Assembly (NCBI GenBank): GCA_001692895.1
Contig: KV748212.1
Location: forward strand, 1,362,428 to 1,426,427
Direction of reading: 5' to 3'
Source of the DNA: Cenococcum geophilum 1.58
Taxonomy: Eukaryota > Ascomycota > Dothideomycetes > Gloniales > Gloniaceae
DNA length: 64,000 bases
Shown here: piece by piece, positions 32,856 through 45,628 of the stretch
Layout of the letters: each line of letters opens with the position of its first letter
Position numbering within the stretch: position 1 is the first letter of the stretch
The notes under the pieces: generated by a model
The model's input: only the letters and a program-made list of their open reading frames with translations
Databases searched by the model: none
What the model was told of the DNA's origin: nothing
Made by a program: the position numbers and the translations under genes

Positions 32856-34125
32856 TAAAGCTCTACACGAAGCTCTACACAAAGCTCTGCACGAAGCTCT
32901 GCACAAAGCTCTATATAAAGCTCTACACAAAGCTCTGCACGAGGCTCTGCACAAAGCTCTACACAAAGCTTTGCACGAAGCTCTGTACAAAGCTCTACAC
33001 GAGGCTCTACACAAAGCTCTACACAAAGCTCTGCACGAAGCTCTATACGAAGCTCTATACGAAGCTCTGCGTATAGAGGCTCTGTACGAGGCTCTGCACG
33101 AAGCTCTACACGAAGCTTTGCACGAAGCTCTACACGAGGCTCTGCACGATGCTCTACACAAAGCTTTGCACAAAGCTCTACACAAAGCTTTGCATGAAGC
33201 TCTACACAAGGCTCTACACGAAGCTCTACACGAAGCTCTACACGAAGCTCTACACGAAGCTCTACACAAAGCTCTACACAAAGCTCTATACGAAGCTTTA
33301 TACGAAGCTCTGCATAAAGCTCTACACGAAGCTCTACACGAGGCTCTGTACGAAGCTCTACACAAAGCTCTGCACGAAGCTTTGTATAAAGCTCTACACG
33401 AAGCTCTACACAAAGCTCTACACAAAGCTCTACACGAAGCTTTGCGCGAGGCTCTATACAAAGCTCTACACAAAGCTTTGCACAAGGCTCTGCATGAGGC
33501 TCTACACAAAGCTCTATACAAAGCTCTGCACGGAGCTCTATACGAAGCTCTGCGTATAGAGGCTCTATACAAGGCTCTGCACGAAGCTCTACACGAGGCT
33601 CTGTACAAAGCTCTACACGAAGCTCTACACAAAGCTCTATACAAAGCTCTGCACAAAGCTCTACATAAAGCTCTGCACAAAGCTTTGCACAAAGCTCTAC
33701 ACGAGGCTCTATACGAAGCTCTGCGTACAGAGGCTCTATACGAGGCTCTGCACAAAGCTCTACACAAGGCTCTGCACGAAGCTCTACACAAGGCTCTGCA
33801 CGAAGCTCTACACGAAGCTCTACACAAAGCTCTACACAAAGCTCTACACAAAGCTCTACACAAAGCTTTGCGCGAGGCTCTACACAAAGCTCTACACGAA
33901 GCTTTACACAAGGCTCTACATAAGGCTCTACATAAAGCTCTACACAAAGCTCTACACAAGACTCTATACAAAGCTCTACGTATAAAGGCTCTACACGAGG
34001 CTTTACGCGAAGCTCTACATACGGAGGCTCTATATAAAGCTCTGCACAAAGCTCTACACGAAGCTCTATGTATAGAGGCTCTATACAAGGCTTTGCGCGA
34101 TATACGGAGGCTCTACACAAAGCTC
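32856..34125 (+). repeat. 12-bp tandem array in Y2
   Basis: About 105 units such as GAAGCTCTACAC and AAAGCTCTGCAC. At several places (33069, 33549, 33720, 33985, 34069) a variant unit with CGTATAGAGGCTCT breaks the pattern. The plus frame 32824-34155 is open for 443 codons and spells (K/E)AL(H/Y) repeats, but it has no ATG. Minus frames are open too. Confidence 0.88.
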
Positions 34126-34443
34126 TGCATTAGGTCCCCGCTATATTCCCAATAGCCTCTACACATGCCTCTGCCAAGTGTACCCCTTATCTATATACCT
34201 AGGTAGCCACCTTATTTTTTACCCTTTCTTCCTTATATCCTCCCTACCTAGGGAGGCACTAGAACGGCAGCCAGCTGAGGACCGTCGCCAGAACCAGACG
34301 ACTGTCGACCGTCGCCAGAGCCAGACAACCACCGTTTAAATATACAGCCAGCGAACGGCCGTAGAGAACGATTCGAATTAATACAATTAATTAATTAATT
34401 AAATTAGGCGGAGCCTTTAATCGGGCCGACCTTTCCCCCAAAT

Positions 34444-34692
34444 TATAGACAGGTAGGTATAGACAGTAGTATAAATAGGAGGTATAGACGGTAGGCATAG
34501 ACAGTAGGTATAGACAGGTAGTATAGATAGGTAGGTATAGATAGGTAGGCACAGACAGTAGGCATAGATAGGTAGGTATAGATAGTAGGTATAGACAGTA
34601 GGCATAGGTAGGTAGGTATAGGCAGGTATAGACAGACAGATAGATAGATAGGTAGGTAGGTAGGCAGGCAGGTAGGTAGGTAAGTAGGTAGG
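34444..34692 (+). repeat. GTAG microsatellite in Y2
   Basis: Run of GTAG, ATAG and ACAG tetramers, the complement of the CTAC array in Y1. Confidence 0.85.
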
Positions 34693-35139
34693 CACTAGGC
34701 CTAGTTAGGAAATTAGTATATAGCTAGCAGATTATTAGGAATACCGCTAATTAATAATTTGGAGCCTTTATAAAGGGTATCCCCCTTATCTTAATTGCTT
34801 AATAAATAGCTCTATATTTTATATAGTTATATAGAAATATAAAATATATAAAATATAAAATGTATAAAATATGTAAAATGTGTAAAATATATAAAATATA
34901 TAAAATATACAAAACGTGTAAAATATATAGGCTCTGCGCGTTTGCTGCAAGTTACTATAAAATACGCAGGCTCTGTGCAGTTTGCTGCAAGTTGCTGTAA
35001 AATACGTAGGCTCTATACAGTTTGCCGCAAAATGCGTAAACCGCACAAGACTATATACGACTGCCGCGACCGTACAGTTTGCCGTAAATTGCCGCAAACT
35101 GCAACAACGAGCCCGAAAAAAAATTTCCTGATGTTACGG

Positions 35140-36480
35140 TCTATAAGTACGATTACGAAGCCAATTTGTAATAATAGGTCTTTATTATTAGCAAAGAATA
35201 CATCCGTAAATACCAGTAGGCTAAGGGAATTTAGGTTTAGTAGTATAAAAGTAAATCCCCTTACTATATTGTCGATTTACCACTAAATACGCTTATTAAG
35301 CTGCTTAATATTTTCTTCTTGCGGATCTACTACCTAGGCCGCAAAGAATAGATTATAGGCAAATTTAGGTTAGCAGACCGTGGTAATATAGGCGCCTCTT
35401 ACACGCTATACAGCGTATTAGTCCTTTATATTTACGGTCTTATAGGTCTCTCCACGGGAACTAGTAAGGTCCGTAGGTTTTGCTATAATAAGCTTTAGGT
35501 TTTAAGCTTGGCGTTCCTAAATTAGCTTAATTAGGTTGCCCTTTTATATAATTAAGCCTCTATTAAACTTAATTAAAGTCTACTTAGTTAACTACTCTTA
35601 CAGCTTTACCAAGAACTTTACCTTTTATAGTTTAGTTTCTTTAGTATCCGTAAAGGTTTGGTCTACTAGAAAGAGGGTATTATCGGTTTAGAATCTAATA
35701 ATACTAAGGCCGTTTAATGGGGTGTATAGGAGGCAGGGGTCGTAGGTTAACTGTTCTATTTTAAGTTTACTAATGTAATGCTAGTAGTATGTCTTAAACT
35801 AATAGTTTCTAGCTTCTAGTACTCCGTAAAGAGGTTTTATAACCTATAAAATTATTCCTAGTTATAGGTTAAGCTCGCGGGGTAGTTATATAAAGATGTC
35901 CCTACTTAGGTAGGTATTGGACTGCACGTAGGCTTATAAGATGTCCCGTAAATAAAGGGCTATAGGTTTAATTTACTATAATCTAGGTGTAAGTGCAAGT
36001 ATAATCCGTTAACTGACCCGTTAAATTATAGGTAATTATATAAGAATTAAGTCCTTTCCCTAGTCGTTATAAGCTTATATAACGAGCCTTAACTTTTTAA
36101 AGGCTTTGTTAGTACTAAGGTGCTTAATTTTATTAATAAAGCGTAAGTTAAATATACGGACGCCTTGCGGAACGTCTCTCTCCGTTATAACCGTAAAGAC
36201 GCCCTTTTTAAGTAGTTTGTTAATCTCTTTGCGTTATAAGTCTATAAAAGGGGTTTCCTATACTAGAACTAATATATCTATAGGCAGAGATTGCCTTACG
36301 GATATACCTATAAAGGTTAGGTAATTCTCCGTTACGGGGTTCTTACGGGGCGTCCTTGGCCACGCTTTACGGCAGATTTAGTAGGTTTAGTGGGTATCTG
36401 GGGGACCTCTAGGGTAGGTAAGGGTGCTTCTAGTTTATTTAATTCGGCGGGTGTTTCTAGTTTACCTAATTTGGCGGGTG
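35140..36480 (-). pseudogene. Copia reverse transcriptase remnant
   Basis: On the minus strand, fragments such as KLKIEQLTYDPCLLYTPLNG, then DNTLFLVDQTFTDTKE, LTSSRGETYKTVN and RARGAYITTV (stops ignored) give the C-terminal half of a Copia-type reverse transcriptase, with LLYT and a D-D-LFL motif in place of the usual YVDDLL. Frame breaks and stops are frequent. It continues across Y2 into 32100-32650. Confidence 0.75.
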
Positions 36481-36569
36481 CTTCTGGTTCGTCTGGCTTA
36501 ATGTTATAGGTGTTTTCGGACCGAAAATAGGGTTTTACGGACGTGCTTTTAAAGCTTGTTGGTCTACTA

Positions 36570-38010
36570 GGGAGCTATATATAACAGGTCTCATCTTCTA
36601 CGGCTAGTAGACGGTAAGGTCTAGTCCAATTACCGCTTTTACGCCATACTAGGACTTTAGAATTAAGCGGGAGGTTATATACTAAGGTTATATTAGGTCC
36701 GTTACGGTAGTATAAAGCGTTATTAATAGTTTGTTTAGCCCGTAATTTAACTATTTCGGCCATTGCCTTCTATATTATAGCTGCTCGTTCTATAATAGAC
36801 GGGGTAGGAGGGCTTAGGTTGCTTATCCTTAAATAAGCTCCGTAAACTAAGAGGGTAGGTACTAGCCCGTTAGGGCTAGCGGTGTTATTAATAGCTTTTA
36901 CGGCCATCTATAAAGCTAGTTCCTTTTAGATATCCTTATACTCGTCTATAATAATCTAATAAGCTCTTTATAGAGCTAGGTAAGCTCACTTAATAAGCCT
37001 AATAGACTAGTGCGCCTTAACTAGAACAGCTTTTATTAAAATAGCCATAGCCATAGCGTACTATTGGAATTCCTTACTAATAAAGTTCCTACCAGCGTCG
37101 TGGGTAATATACTTAGGGGGTCCAACGTATATATTAATCTAGCAGGTTCGTAAAATATCCTAAGTATATTTTATAGATATATTTTGCAACTAACGGGCGG
37201 CTTAATAGCGGGTTGCCTCGTCAATTATATATAATACTGGGCTGCCGTTAATATACATAATATCTACGTACACTAAGTGGTTGAAATTAAGGTCTTTATA
37301 AAGAGTAAACTTAAATCGGCCTGGGGAACGTCTGTATTTCTGGCAGAAGGAGCAGTATTTAGTTAGGTAGTCAATTGCCTTCCTATTAACGTCGTTATGT
37401 TTAGAACGTTTAAGGACTCTATACAGCTTTTCAGCTAATAGGTAGCCAAAACGGCGGTATAGGCGGTGGATTTCCGTACTGGTAAGGTAGTACGGGTTAT
37501 AGTCAAAAGATTCCTAAATATAGGTCCGTAAAGTCTCTCCCCATATAAGGAACGGGTGTCTAAATCATCATATAATTAGTAGGGTAACATTCTTACTTCT
37601 TAGGGCAGTTATAGGGCCAATTAGGGTATCCGTAACATTATTATAGTAAACCTATAGTCTATCTATATCCGCAAGGTGGAGTAAAAAAGGGGTATCCGCT
37701 TTTACTATATAGAAGTTAACTGGGCTAATTAGAGTCTTAACTTTAACTAATCTAATTAATACGGTTAAGCCAATGCCAAATTAGACGTTTACGGCCCTAG
37801 TTTATATAGTATTAATATCCGTATTGTTATATATAGTAGTCTTATATACAAGGTATTATCCGTAACCTATAGTAGACTTCTTAGAGGCACCTATATTAAT
37901 TATAACGCCGTAGAATTCTTTAGGGGTGTAGCGTTTAGTAGTAATATATGCAAATGGGTCCTGTTCGCGGTCTATAATGTCTATAACGGGTCTAATAGGT
38001 ATACTTACGG
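36570..38010 (-). pseudogene. Copia integrase remnant
   Basis: Minus-strand reading shows YLTKYCSFCQKYRRSPGRFK (zinc-binding tail), HLVYVDIMYING with the first catalytic Asp region, YITHDAGRNFISKEFQ with the second Asp, and a downstream E region. Near 36575-36763 there is an unbroken 62-codon stretch ending LPLNSKVLVWRKSGNWTRPY, the typical integrase C-terminal GPF/Y-like part of fungal Copia elements. The order integrase before reverse transcriptase confirms Copia. Confidence 0.8.
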
Positions 38011-38279
38011 GCTAGTTTTTGGGTACAATTAAGTGTATAAAGGAGCAGTCGGCTAATACGGTCGTAATATTAAAGGCTTAGCCGTCCGTAAAAGGTCCGA
38101 AAGTAGTTAGGAACGTCTCTAAGGTCTCCTATTCCTAGATATTTAAGTTAAAGTTAATTATAAGGGCTTCTATTAACTCGTTAAGAAACTCCTCCACTTT
38201 CTCTCCTTTATAGTCTAAGATAAACTAGTTAATCCGATTATCGAATCTCTTCTTAAACTTGTTATGTTCTTCCTAAGTA

Positions 38280-39740
38280 TGCCTTATAGACTAACATCCT
38301 TCCTTACCGCATATAAAGCACTTCTAGCTAGTCTATCTATGGGGGTATACTTTTATATAGGGGTTACTACGGGGGTTATAGGTAGGACTTGGTCGGTACG
38401 GGTGCTGCTAGCGGTAACAGCGGTCCGTAAAGTAGGCGTCTAAGTCTGTTTACAGATATTAAATATCCATAACAAAGGCTTAAGTACTGCCTGGCAGGTT
38501 TAAGGCTTTGTACATTACAATAGAGGACCGTAAATTGTTAATAAGGCCAGCTACAATATCTACGGGCTTATAATAGGCGTATTTATAGGGTTCTATTTCC
38601 TAGCAAGCCGTAATAAGTTTATTGTGTAGGAAGTCGTCCATTCAAAGCTTAATATTAAGACTGTGCTATAGGTGGCGGAGGTCTTTAATAAGGATTTATA
38701 GGCACTCTATAGTCNATTTTTNAGNATTCTTNTCTATTACGNTCNNTAACTTAGTNNNATTCTATTAGGTAAGGATATTACGCTTATATTCCGGTCCTTT
38801 AAAGTAGTTATATATAGCTTTATATAGCTTATCAAAGGGAACACCAAGGGGGTTGCTTTTAAGGTTGGTGTAGTAGTAGTTAAGTACTAGGCCGCGCAGC
38901 ATAGTAGAGTAGGCTTGGCTAAACTCCTATTTAAAAATATCAGCCTTCTAACAAAGGTCCGTAAAGATGGTCAGTTTAAAATCAAAATTGTCGTTTTCAC
39001 CGCTGTACTTAAATTCGTTAGTGTAAAGCTTAGCTAGGTTAGCTAGCTCCTTACCGTAGGTCTTTACTTAGGTAGGTTACGGATCTGTGGCTTACGGATA
39101 TATAGCTTGCGGATATATAGCTTGCGGATCTATAACTTAAACAATAGGGGTAATTTGGTCCGTATTTTGGTTTACGGGGGTATTACAGTCCATAATTTAG
39201 GTTACGGGGGTATTGCGGTCCGTAACTTAAGTACTAGGTATACTTTAGCCCGTAAGATTAATTCCAAAACTGCTTAGGTTTGTAGGACGAATTTGGTTAA
39301 GTGGGTTAGGTATAAGGCTAGCAATCCTATTAAGTTTAGAAGAAGCAAAGAGTTCTTTAGTGGCTTTAACTTGGTCTAGAATTTCCTCTTTAGTCTATTC
39401 TGTTTAGTCCTCTTCGCATAATGTATTATACAAAGACTATATAATAGTAACTCGTTTATCCTTCTTAACCTATACACCTTAGTAACACAAGAGGGTCCGT
39501 AGGTTGCGGATAGCTATAAGGTTGTAAGCCTTAAAGATAGCTTCTGTAAAGTCCGCGAAGTCTTCCTTATATTGTTCCCATAGATCGTCATTTAGGAGTT
39601 TAAAGTGTCCGTATTTAAGGATTTTGAATTAGATATAGTCGTTAACGCCATCCGCAGACATAAGGTCGACTTCTTAACTCTACTTCTTTTAACCTTTGCT
39701 GATTTGCTTACTAATATCTGCCATACTATGTAGTGTAGTG
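38280..39740 (-). pseudogene. Copia gag remnant with Cys knuckle
   Basis: The minus strand near 38290-38330 reads KCFICGKEGC*S, the C-x2-C-x-x-x-G-C knuckle found in this Copia branch. Upstream to about 39740 there is a degraded gag; near 39660-39725 the N-terminal segment KSAKVKRSRVKKSTLCLRM is open. Uncertain bases cluster at 38715-38758. Confidence 0.6.
38715..38758. other. Cluster of ambiguous bases
   Basis: About a dozen N within 44 bases inside the Copia gag remnant, probably unresolved reads from several near-identical copies. Confidence 0.9.
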
Positions 39741-40184
39741 TGGTGCGTAGCGGGTGGTAGCAGTTTGTAGCGGGTAGAGGTCTTATAGGGTCCGTAAAGG
39801 CGGTTAGCGGGTCCGTAGTAGTTTGTAGAAGAGTAAGGGTGTCTATAAGGGGTCTTAATAGGTCCATAATGGTTCGTAGAGAGGTAGGAGGTCTCCGTAA
39901 TGGTCTGTAAAGGTAATTAATAGGTCCGTAGTAGTTCGTAGAAGGGTAAAAAGTTTAAGGTTTAAGGGTAGGGGGTTCTATACAGGTCTATATTCGCGTC
40001 TATTACACTTCTAGTAAACCGTATTAAGACTTAAATAAGTATATAGAGTTGGTAATAGGTCCGTAATCCCCAACTTCTAACCTTCTAGTAGGTCGTACTA
40101 GGATTAAACGGGTGGTCGCTGTCGTATATATCGCTCGGGGGGAGGTATCGAGTAATTACTAATCTGTGCGCGCTCACTGATCAG

Positions 40185-40402
40185 TATTTATACTAATTTA
40201 ATAGCACAAGTGAGTCGTATCCCGGGGCACGAAATACGTATAGTATTATATGCTCTTTAGGATAGTGGTAACTATCAATTCTATTAAGGTAGACTACGTA
40301 GTCTATATACTAACGCGCCTCCCCCCTAATTAGTCAGTACGTAGGTAGTTAGTGCACAAACGCGTAAATACGCGTTTATATACCAGGTGCTGTAATTATA
40401 CA
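40185..40402 (-). repeat. 5' LTR of the Copia element
   Basis: 218 bp, ends GTAATTATACA, followed by the duplication ATAAG (40403-40407). Confidence 0.88.
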
Positions 40403-40407
40403 ATAAG

Positions 40408-43400
40408 GTTTATAGGAACTTGGCGATAAAAGAATAGATTCTCTTTTATTTAAAAGGGAAATAAATCTAAGTAGTTTAGTAACTACTTCTCTTAGGTCCC
40501 CCTTAGGTAACTTATTCTTTAGTAATTTTTTATTATTAATGCTGCCTAACCTAATCTCTTTTAATACTCCTATACCTTTCTTATAGCGTTCTTTAAATTT
40601 TATAGTAGTTCCTAGGTAGTCTTATTATAGTCTATCTACTTAACCTTATACTATATTTTATTATTAATATCCTTATAACTAATAATCTTTAAAACTTACT
40701 ATTTATCTTCTTTTTATCCTCTATACTTGTCTACTTTATAAATTAGTAGCTTAATATTCTTATATACTGGCTCTAATATTATAATATATTATATAGGGTA
40801 GATCTTTATCTTAGCTAGTAGGTTTAACTTAAATATAACTAGTGAAATCCTCTATATAATTTTAAAAGGTCCTAGTTTAACGTAGTTTAACTTCTTACTT
40901 AGACGTTAACTCTTAAAATTTTTGTGTAGTAGCTATACTTTATCTCCCTCCTTAAGATCTAGTCCCTTAGATCTCTTAGCGTTATAGTACCTTTTTATTC
41001 TTTCTTATACATTTTTTACTAATTTTATAAGGTCTATATAAAGATTTATTAGTATCTTTATCCTTTCTTTAGCTATACTACTCATTTTCTTCGCTTACTA
41101 TAGTAATAACAATATTCTTAGCTTATACCCGTAATTTGCTTTAGATAATAATATACCTATTCCTTTTTATAGTGTTGTATTATATATAAACTATATAACT
41201 AGTAGTAACAATACCCAATTATTCTGTGTATAATTAATATAATATCTTAGATACTATTTTAGTATCTAATTTAGTCTTTTTATCTGTTTATCTGTCTATA
41301 GATAATATATAGTAGAAGTTACTGCTCTAACTCCATATTCCGCTAAGAATACCTCCTAAAATACTACTATAAATCTTAAATCTCTGTCTAATATAATCTT
41401 ACTTAGTGCTCTATGTCTTACAAACACTTCTTTAACGTAGATTCTAGCGATATCTTCTACTAAAATTTCTTCTATATATACTATAAAGTAGCCCTATTTA
41501 GTTAACTTGTCTACTATTACTAAAATTATATTATACTCTTATTTAGTAATAGGATCTCTTAACTTTAGTAACTTAATAATAAAGTCTTATAATATAACCT
41601 CCTATAGTCTCTCTAGTATTTTAATAGGTTATAGCCCTCCATATAGCTTATACCTTATTAGTTTATTCCTTTAGTAATCTAGATACTCTTTTATTACTTT
41701 TCTAGCTATACCCTAGATTTTATTAATAATATATTCTTCCTAGAGTCTTAATACTAAGCCTATTACTCTATTATATCCTTAAGTTATTCCCCTATAGAAA
41801 TCTTCTATAAAATACTCTGCTATACTTTTTAGAATATACTTCGCGTCTTAATTTCTATATATATATCCATCTATAGATCTTCTAGCTATACTTTTAAAAT
41901 TCTTTATAATTAAAAGCTTTTTAGTGTCTTATAAACTCTTTCTAGTTTATTATTTTCTTAAGTTTCTGCTAGTCTAGGGTAATTATACCTAATTAATCCG
42001 TCCTTATTTCTGCGTAATATTGCTCCTAATAGTTTCTTATTATTCTATAGTTTAGCCTTTCTACTAAGTATATCTACTCTTATATTCTTAGTTCCTTTAG
42101 TATACTAAATCTTAAAATAGTATTTTATAAGCATCTCTACCTATCTAACTTATCTATAATTAAGTTCTTTTATTATTAGGAACCCTATTAGGTTTTTATA
42201 ATCCGTCTTAACTATAAATAGTTTTTCTGCGCCTTATAAGAATACTCTCTATTCCTTAAGTGCTATAACTATACCTAATAACTCTTTATTGTAGATGTCG
42301 TAGTTTTACTCTAGTAGTGTTATTTTCTAACTATAGTATACTACTAGATGCTATGTATTTTAATACTTCTATAGTAAATATACTCCTAGTATAAAGCTTA
42401 ATACGTTTATTTCTATAACCGTGTTTAATCCTAGTTAATAAATCTTAAGGATTGGCTCCTAGGTAAATAATTTCTTAAGTTCCTTAAATAACTTCCTTTA
42501 TTTGTCTCTCTATACTTATAATTCCTCTTTCTTTATAAGCCTAGTAAAGGGTTTAATATTCTTTAACTATTATACTATAAACCTCCTATAGTAATTATAA
42601 AACTCTAAGAATAACCTTAACTATATTATATTCTCTAGTTCTTACTAACTTACTATAGCTTTAATCTTCTTTAGGTCTATACTAATATAACTTAGTTTAA
42701 TAATAAATTCTATAAAATTGGTCTTTTTTATAAAGAACTTATATTTTTTAATTACTACTAGTATCTATTCTTCCTATAGTCTCTTTAAGACCCATTTAAC
42801 GTGTTCTTTATACTCTTCCTTAGTTATTAAGTAGATATTATTATTATTAAGGTATACTATAATAAACTTATTAAGGTATTCTTCTAACACATTATTAATT
42901 CTTTTCTAAAATATTACTAGTGCATTTATTAACCTAAACTGTATAACTAATAGTTTATATAGTTCTTCCTATAACCTAAAGGCTGCCTTTTATTTATTGC
43001 CTTCCTTAATTCTAATCTAATAGTACGCCTATCTTAGATTTATCTTTATAAAGATTTACATATTACTTATTCTATCTTAGATTTTGCTAATTAAGGGTAA
43101 AGAATATCTATCCTTTTAAGTAATGCTATTTAACTGCCTATAGTTAATGCATAACCTATGTTTTCTATTTTTCTTTAGTATAAATAGTACTAGATAACCT
43201 ACTAATAACTATAATAGTCTAATATATCCCTTTTATAAGTTTTCCTAAATAAACTCCTTAAGTGCTCTTAACTCCTCTTAAGTAAGCTTATATATTAGAA
43301 AGAACCTTAGATTTATTCCTAGTTCTAACTCTATTTTATAGTCCTATACTATATAATCTACTAGCTTTTTACTTTTTAGGCTCTATAGCTTCTTACTATA

Positions 43401-45620
43401 TTTATAGTATCTCTTTATATATTACTCTAACTTAGTACTATACTAACTTAGTTTACTATTGCATTTTATATTATTAAGTATTTTAGATAATAACCTAACC
43501 TATAATCTAATTAATCTTTAAATTATATTTCTATAACTAAGGCATTCCTAATACTACCTTATCCCGTCCTAATAGTAGGATATTAAAAGATATCTTAATT
43601 TATCTTTCTTTAATGGTTATCTAAATAGGTCCTATTTTAAGATTAATAATCCCTCCTTTATAGGCTATTAGATCTCCTAAAATTATAACTAATAGGTAAG
43701 GCTATTCCTTCTGCCTATATAGTAATCCCATTTTTTCTACTACTATTAGTAAGATATAGTTCCTTATTACTCTACTATCTATTAATGCTTTAAATTATTA
43801 ATCTTACTAATTAACTTATAAATTTAGATATTGTTCTTAAATTCTGTTAAGGGTCTAAGGCTCTATTACTAGCTCCCTCTAGTTTTATAGGCCTCTACTT
43901 TTTCTAACTATTAGCTACTTAATTCTAGTATACTTAGCTTGTCCTTTAGCTAATACCTAGTTTATTTTTGTCCTCTATATACTATAAATACGTATTCTCT
44001 AGGCATTTCTACCACTATTATCTATCTAGGTATTCTTCCGTAAGGAATCTTTTTAGTTAAAGTATTAAGTTTTCTAATTCCTAAACTTTTATTAGATACT
44101 ATCCGTGTATATACTTAATATTTTTATACTATTACTTATTTAGCGCCTAATATATCCTTATAGGGTATTTCTAATTCTTTTCTTTTAGATTCTTATACAT
44201 TTTATATATATCGTCTATATATACAATCTATAATAGCGTATAGTATGCTAGGTGCTTTAGGTTAACTCTTAACTTATCTTTATTTTTAAGTTTAAACCTT
44301 TATTATATTAATTTAAACGTTATAGCTTTATTTACAGGTATTAAAATATATCTCTTACTTCTCTAGTCCTCTAATTAGTCCTCTAGATCCTTTAACATTA
44401 TAATTAAGGCTCCTTTAATATAATTTATTGCCTTTTCTATAATATGGTAGTTCTAGATAACTTTTTCGTCCAACTATATATAGAAATCTTCCCACTTATT
44501 ATTATACTTCTGCCTATACCACTTTTAGTATAGCTACTAGAGTATATATAGCTTATCCATAAGGAAGTATCTTCTTATTACTATATTATAATAACCTTTT
44601 ATATATTATTCCTTAAACCTAATAGGGATTCCTAAATCCTCTTTATTTTCCAGTTTAGTAAGCCACTTAGCTCTTAGTATGCCTATTCTAGGCCTATTAG
44701 TAATTCTTTATATAAGTGCTCCATCCTTAATATAACCTAGTATACTAAATCTCTGGTCTAGTTTTTATTCTTACTATATAATAATTCTTTACTTAAATTC
44801 CGCTATAGTTTCTTTTAGTTTTCGCCTTATAAGTAGATCTTTAAAGTCTTCTTACTTCTTAATCTTAGTCTATTTAACGGTCCTTATTCTTATCTAAAAA
44901 TCTTAGTTCTATAAAATTCTAAATTCTAAGCTCGCTTTCTTCTTAAGCTTAGCTCCAGCCTTAGTCTAACTAGGTTTTTATAGTATTTTTATCTCGTCCT
45001 AAAAGTCTTAAATCTTACTTATCCCGTTCTAAGAATCTTATATTTTTAGGAAACTTTGTCCCGAGCTTATTTATATATTACTAAACTAAGCCGTTACTCT
45101 GCTCTATCGGTTATTGTCTATTATAGGTCCTTAAGCTTACTTTATCTTATCTTAAAAATCTTAATTATCTCTTATCTCTTCCTAAGAATCTTAAGCCTTT
45201 AGCCTTTTGCCTTTATTAAGTGCTAAAGTGGTTTACTGTCTTACTTCTCTTATATTTTATAAAGCGATAGACATTATATCTAGTGGGGTCTTAATCCCTA
45301 TTAATATTCCCTATTCTATAGTAGAATTATCCTCTACCTCTTTTATAATATCTCTAAGGTCTATATACTCCTAGTAAGCTACCCTTATTACCTTATTATT
45401 ACGGAATATTTCGCCTATATTAAAGTTATCGTCCTTAATATCCGATCTATAAACTAGTTTATTAGTTCCTCTAAACTCTAATAATTTTAGCTCCTATAGC
45501 TAATAGCTTATGCTATACTTAGCGTCCTTATAAATTTAGTATGCGTTATTATAATAAAACGCGAAACTTTTAACTAAATATTCTTTTGTTCCTTATAGTA
45601 TACTATTATCCCTCTATATA
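40408..45620 (-). pseudogene. Gypsy-A pol remnant (protease-RT-RNase H-integrase-chromodomain)
   Basis: Read on the minus strand with stops ignored. Reverse transcriptase: AYY*IRIKEGNK*KAAF, then KFIIVYLNN at about 42838-42860 where YLDD belongs. Integrase at 40780-41640: PITK*EYNIILVIVDKLTK, RHRALSKIILDRDLRF and YY*QTDKQIKRLN. After it, EGDKV*LLHKNFKS and a chromodomain-like KVK*IDYNKTT*EPL*NLKNA at 40550-40700. The order RT before integrase is that of Ty3/Gypsy; the terminal chromodomain suggests the chromovirus branch. Almost every D in the catalytic motifs has become N, the effect of G-to-A change in GAC/GAT. Confidence 0.82.
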
Positions 45621-45628
45621 TATATATC

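Larger units (their letters stand above)
32655..35133 (-). mobile_element. Element Y2: second copy of the 12-bp array element, inverted
   Basis: Starts CATTAGGAAATTTTTTTT and ends TTTCCTGATG, with the same internal order as Y1 but reversed. It is less eroded than Y1: the ends keep CATCAGG on one side and the array units keep CTACAC/CTGCAC where Y1 has TATATA. It interrupts the Copia polyprotein; the frame FVIVLIDRN before it and DANILY after it join correctly if two bases (TT on the plus strand) are taken as duplicated. No transposase is recognised. Confidence 0.77.
31786..40402 (-). mobile_element. Ty1/Copia retrotransposon containing element Y2
   Basis: Two 218-bp LTRs (31786-32003, 40185-40402) end in CA and begin TG (mutated to TA in the second). 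They differ at about 14 positions, all transitions. The duplication ATAAG lies on both sides (31781-31785 and 40403-40407). Minus-strand coding remnants are in Copia order from the 5' LTR at the right: gag with Cys knuckle, integrase, reverse transcriptase, RNase H. Removing the 2.5 kb Y2 element gives about 6.1 kb, a normal Copia length. It lies in the 3' internal part of Gypsy-A, past its chromodomain. Confidence 0.88.

Noticed and set aside
32828..34120. Minus-strand 411-430 codon frames in the Y2 array
   Set aside because: Same reason: the frames follow from the 12-bp period.
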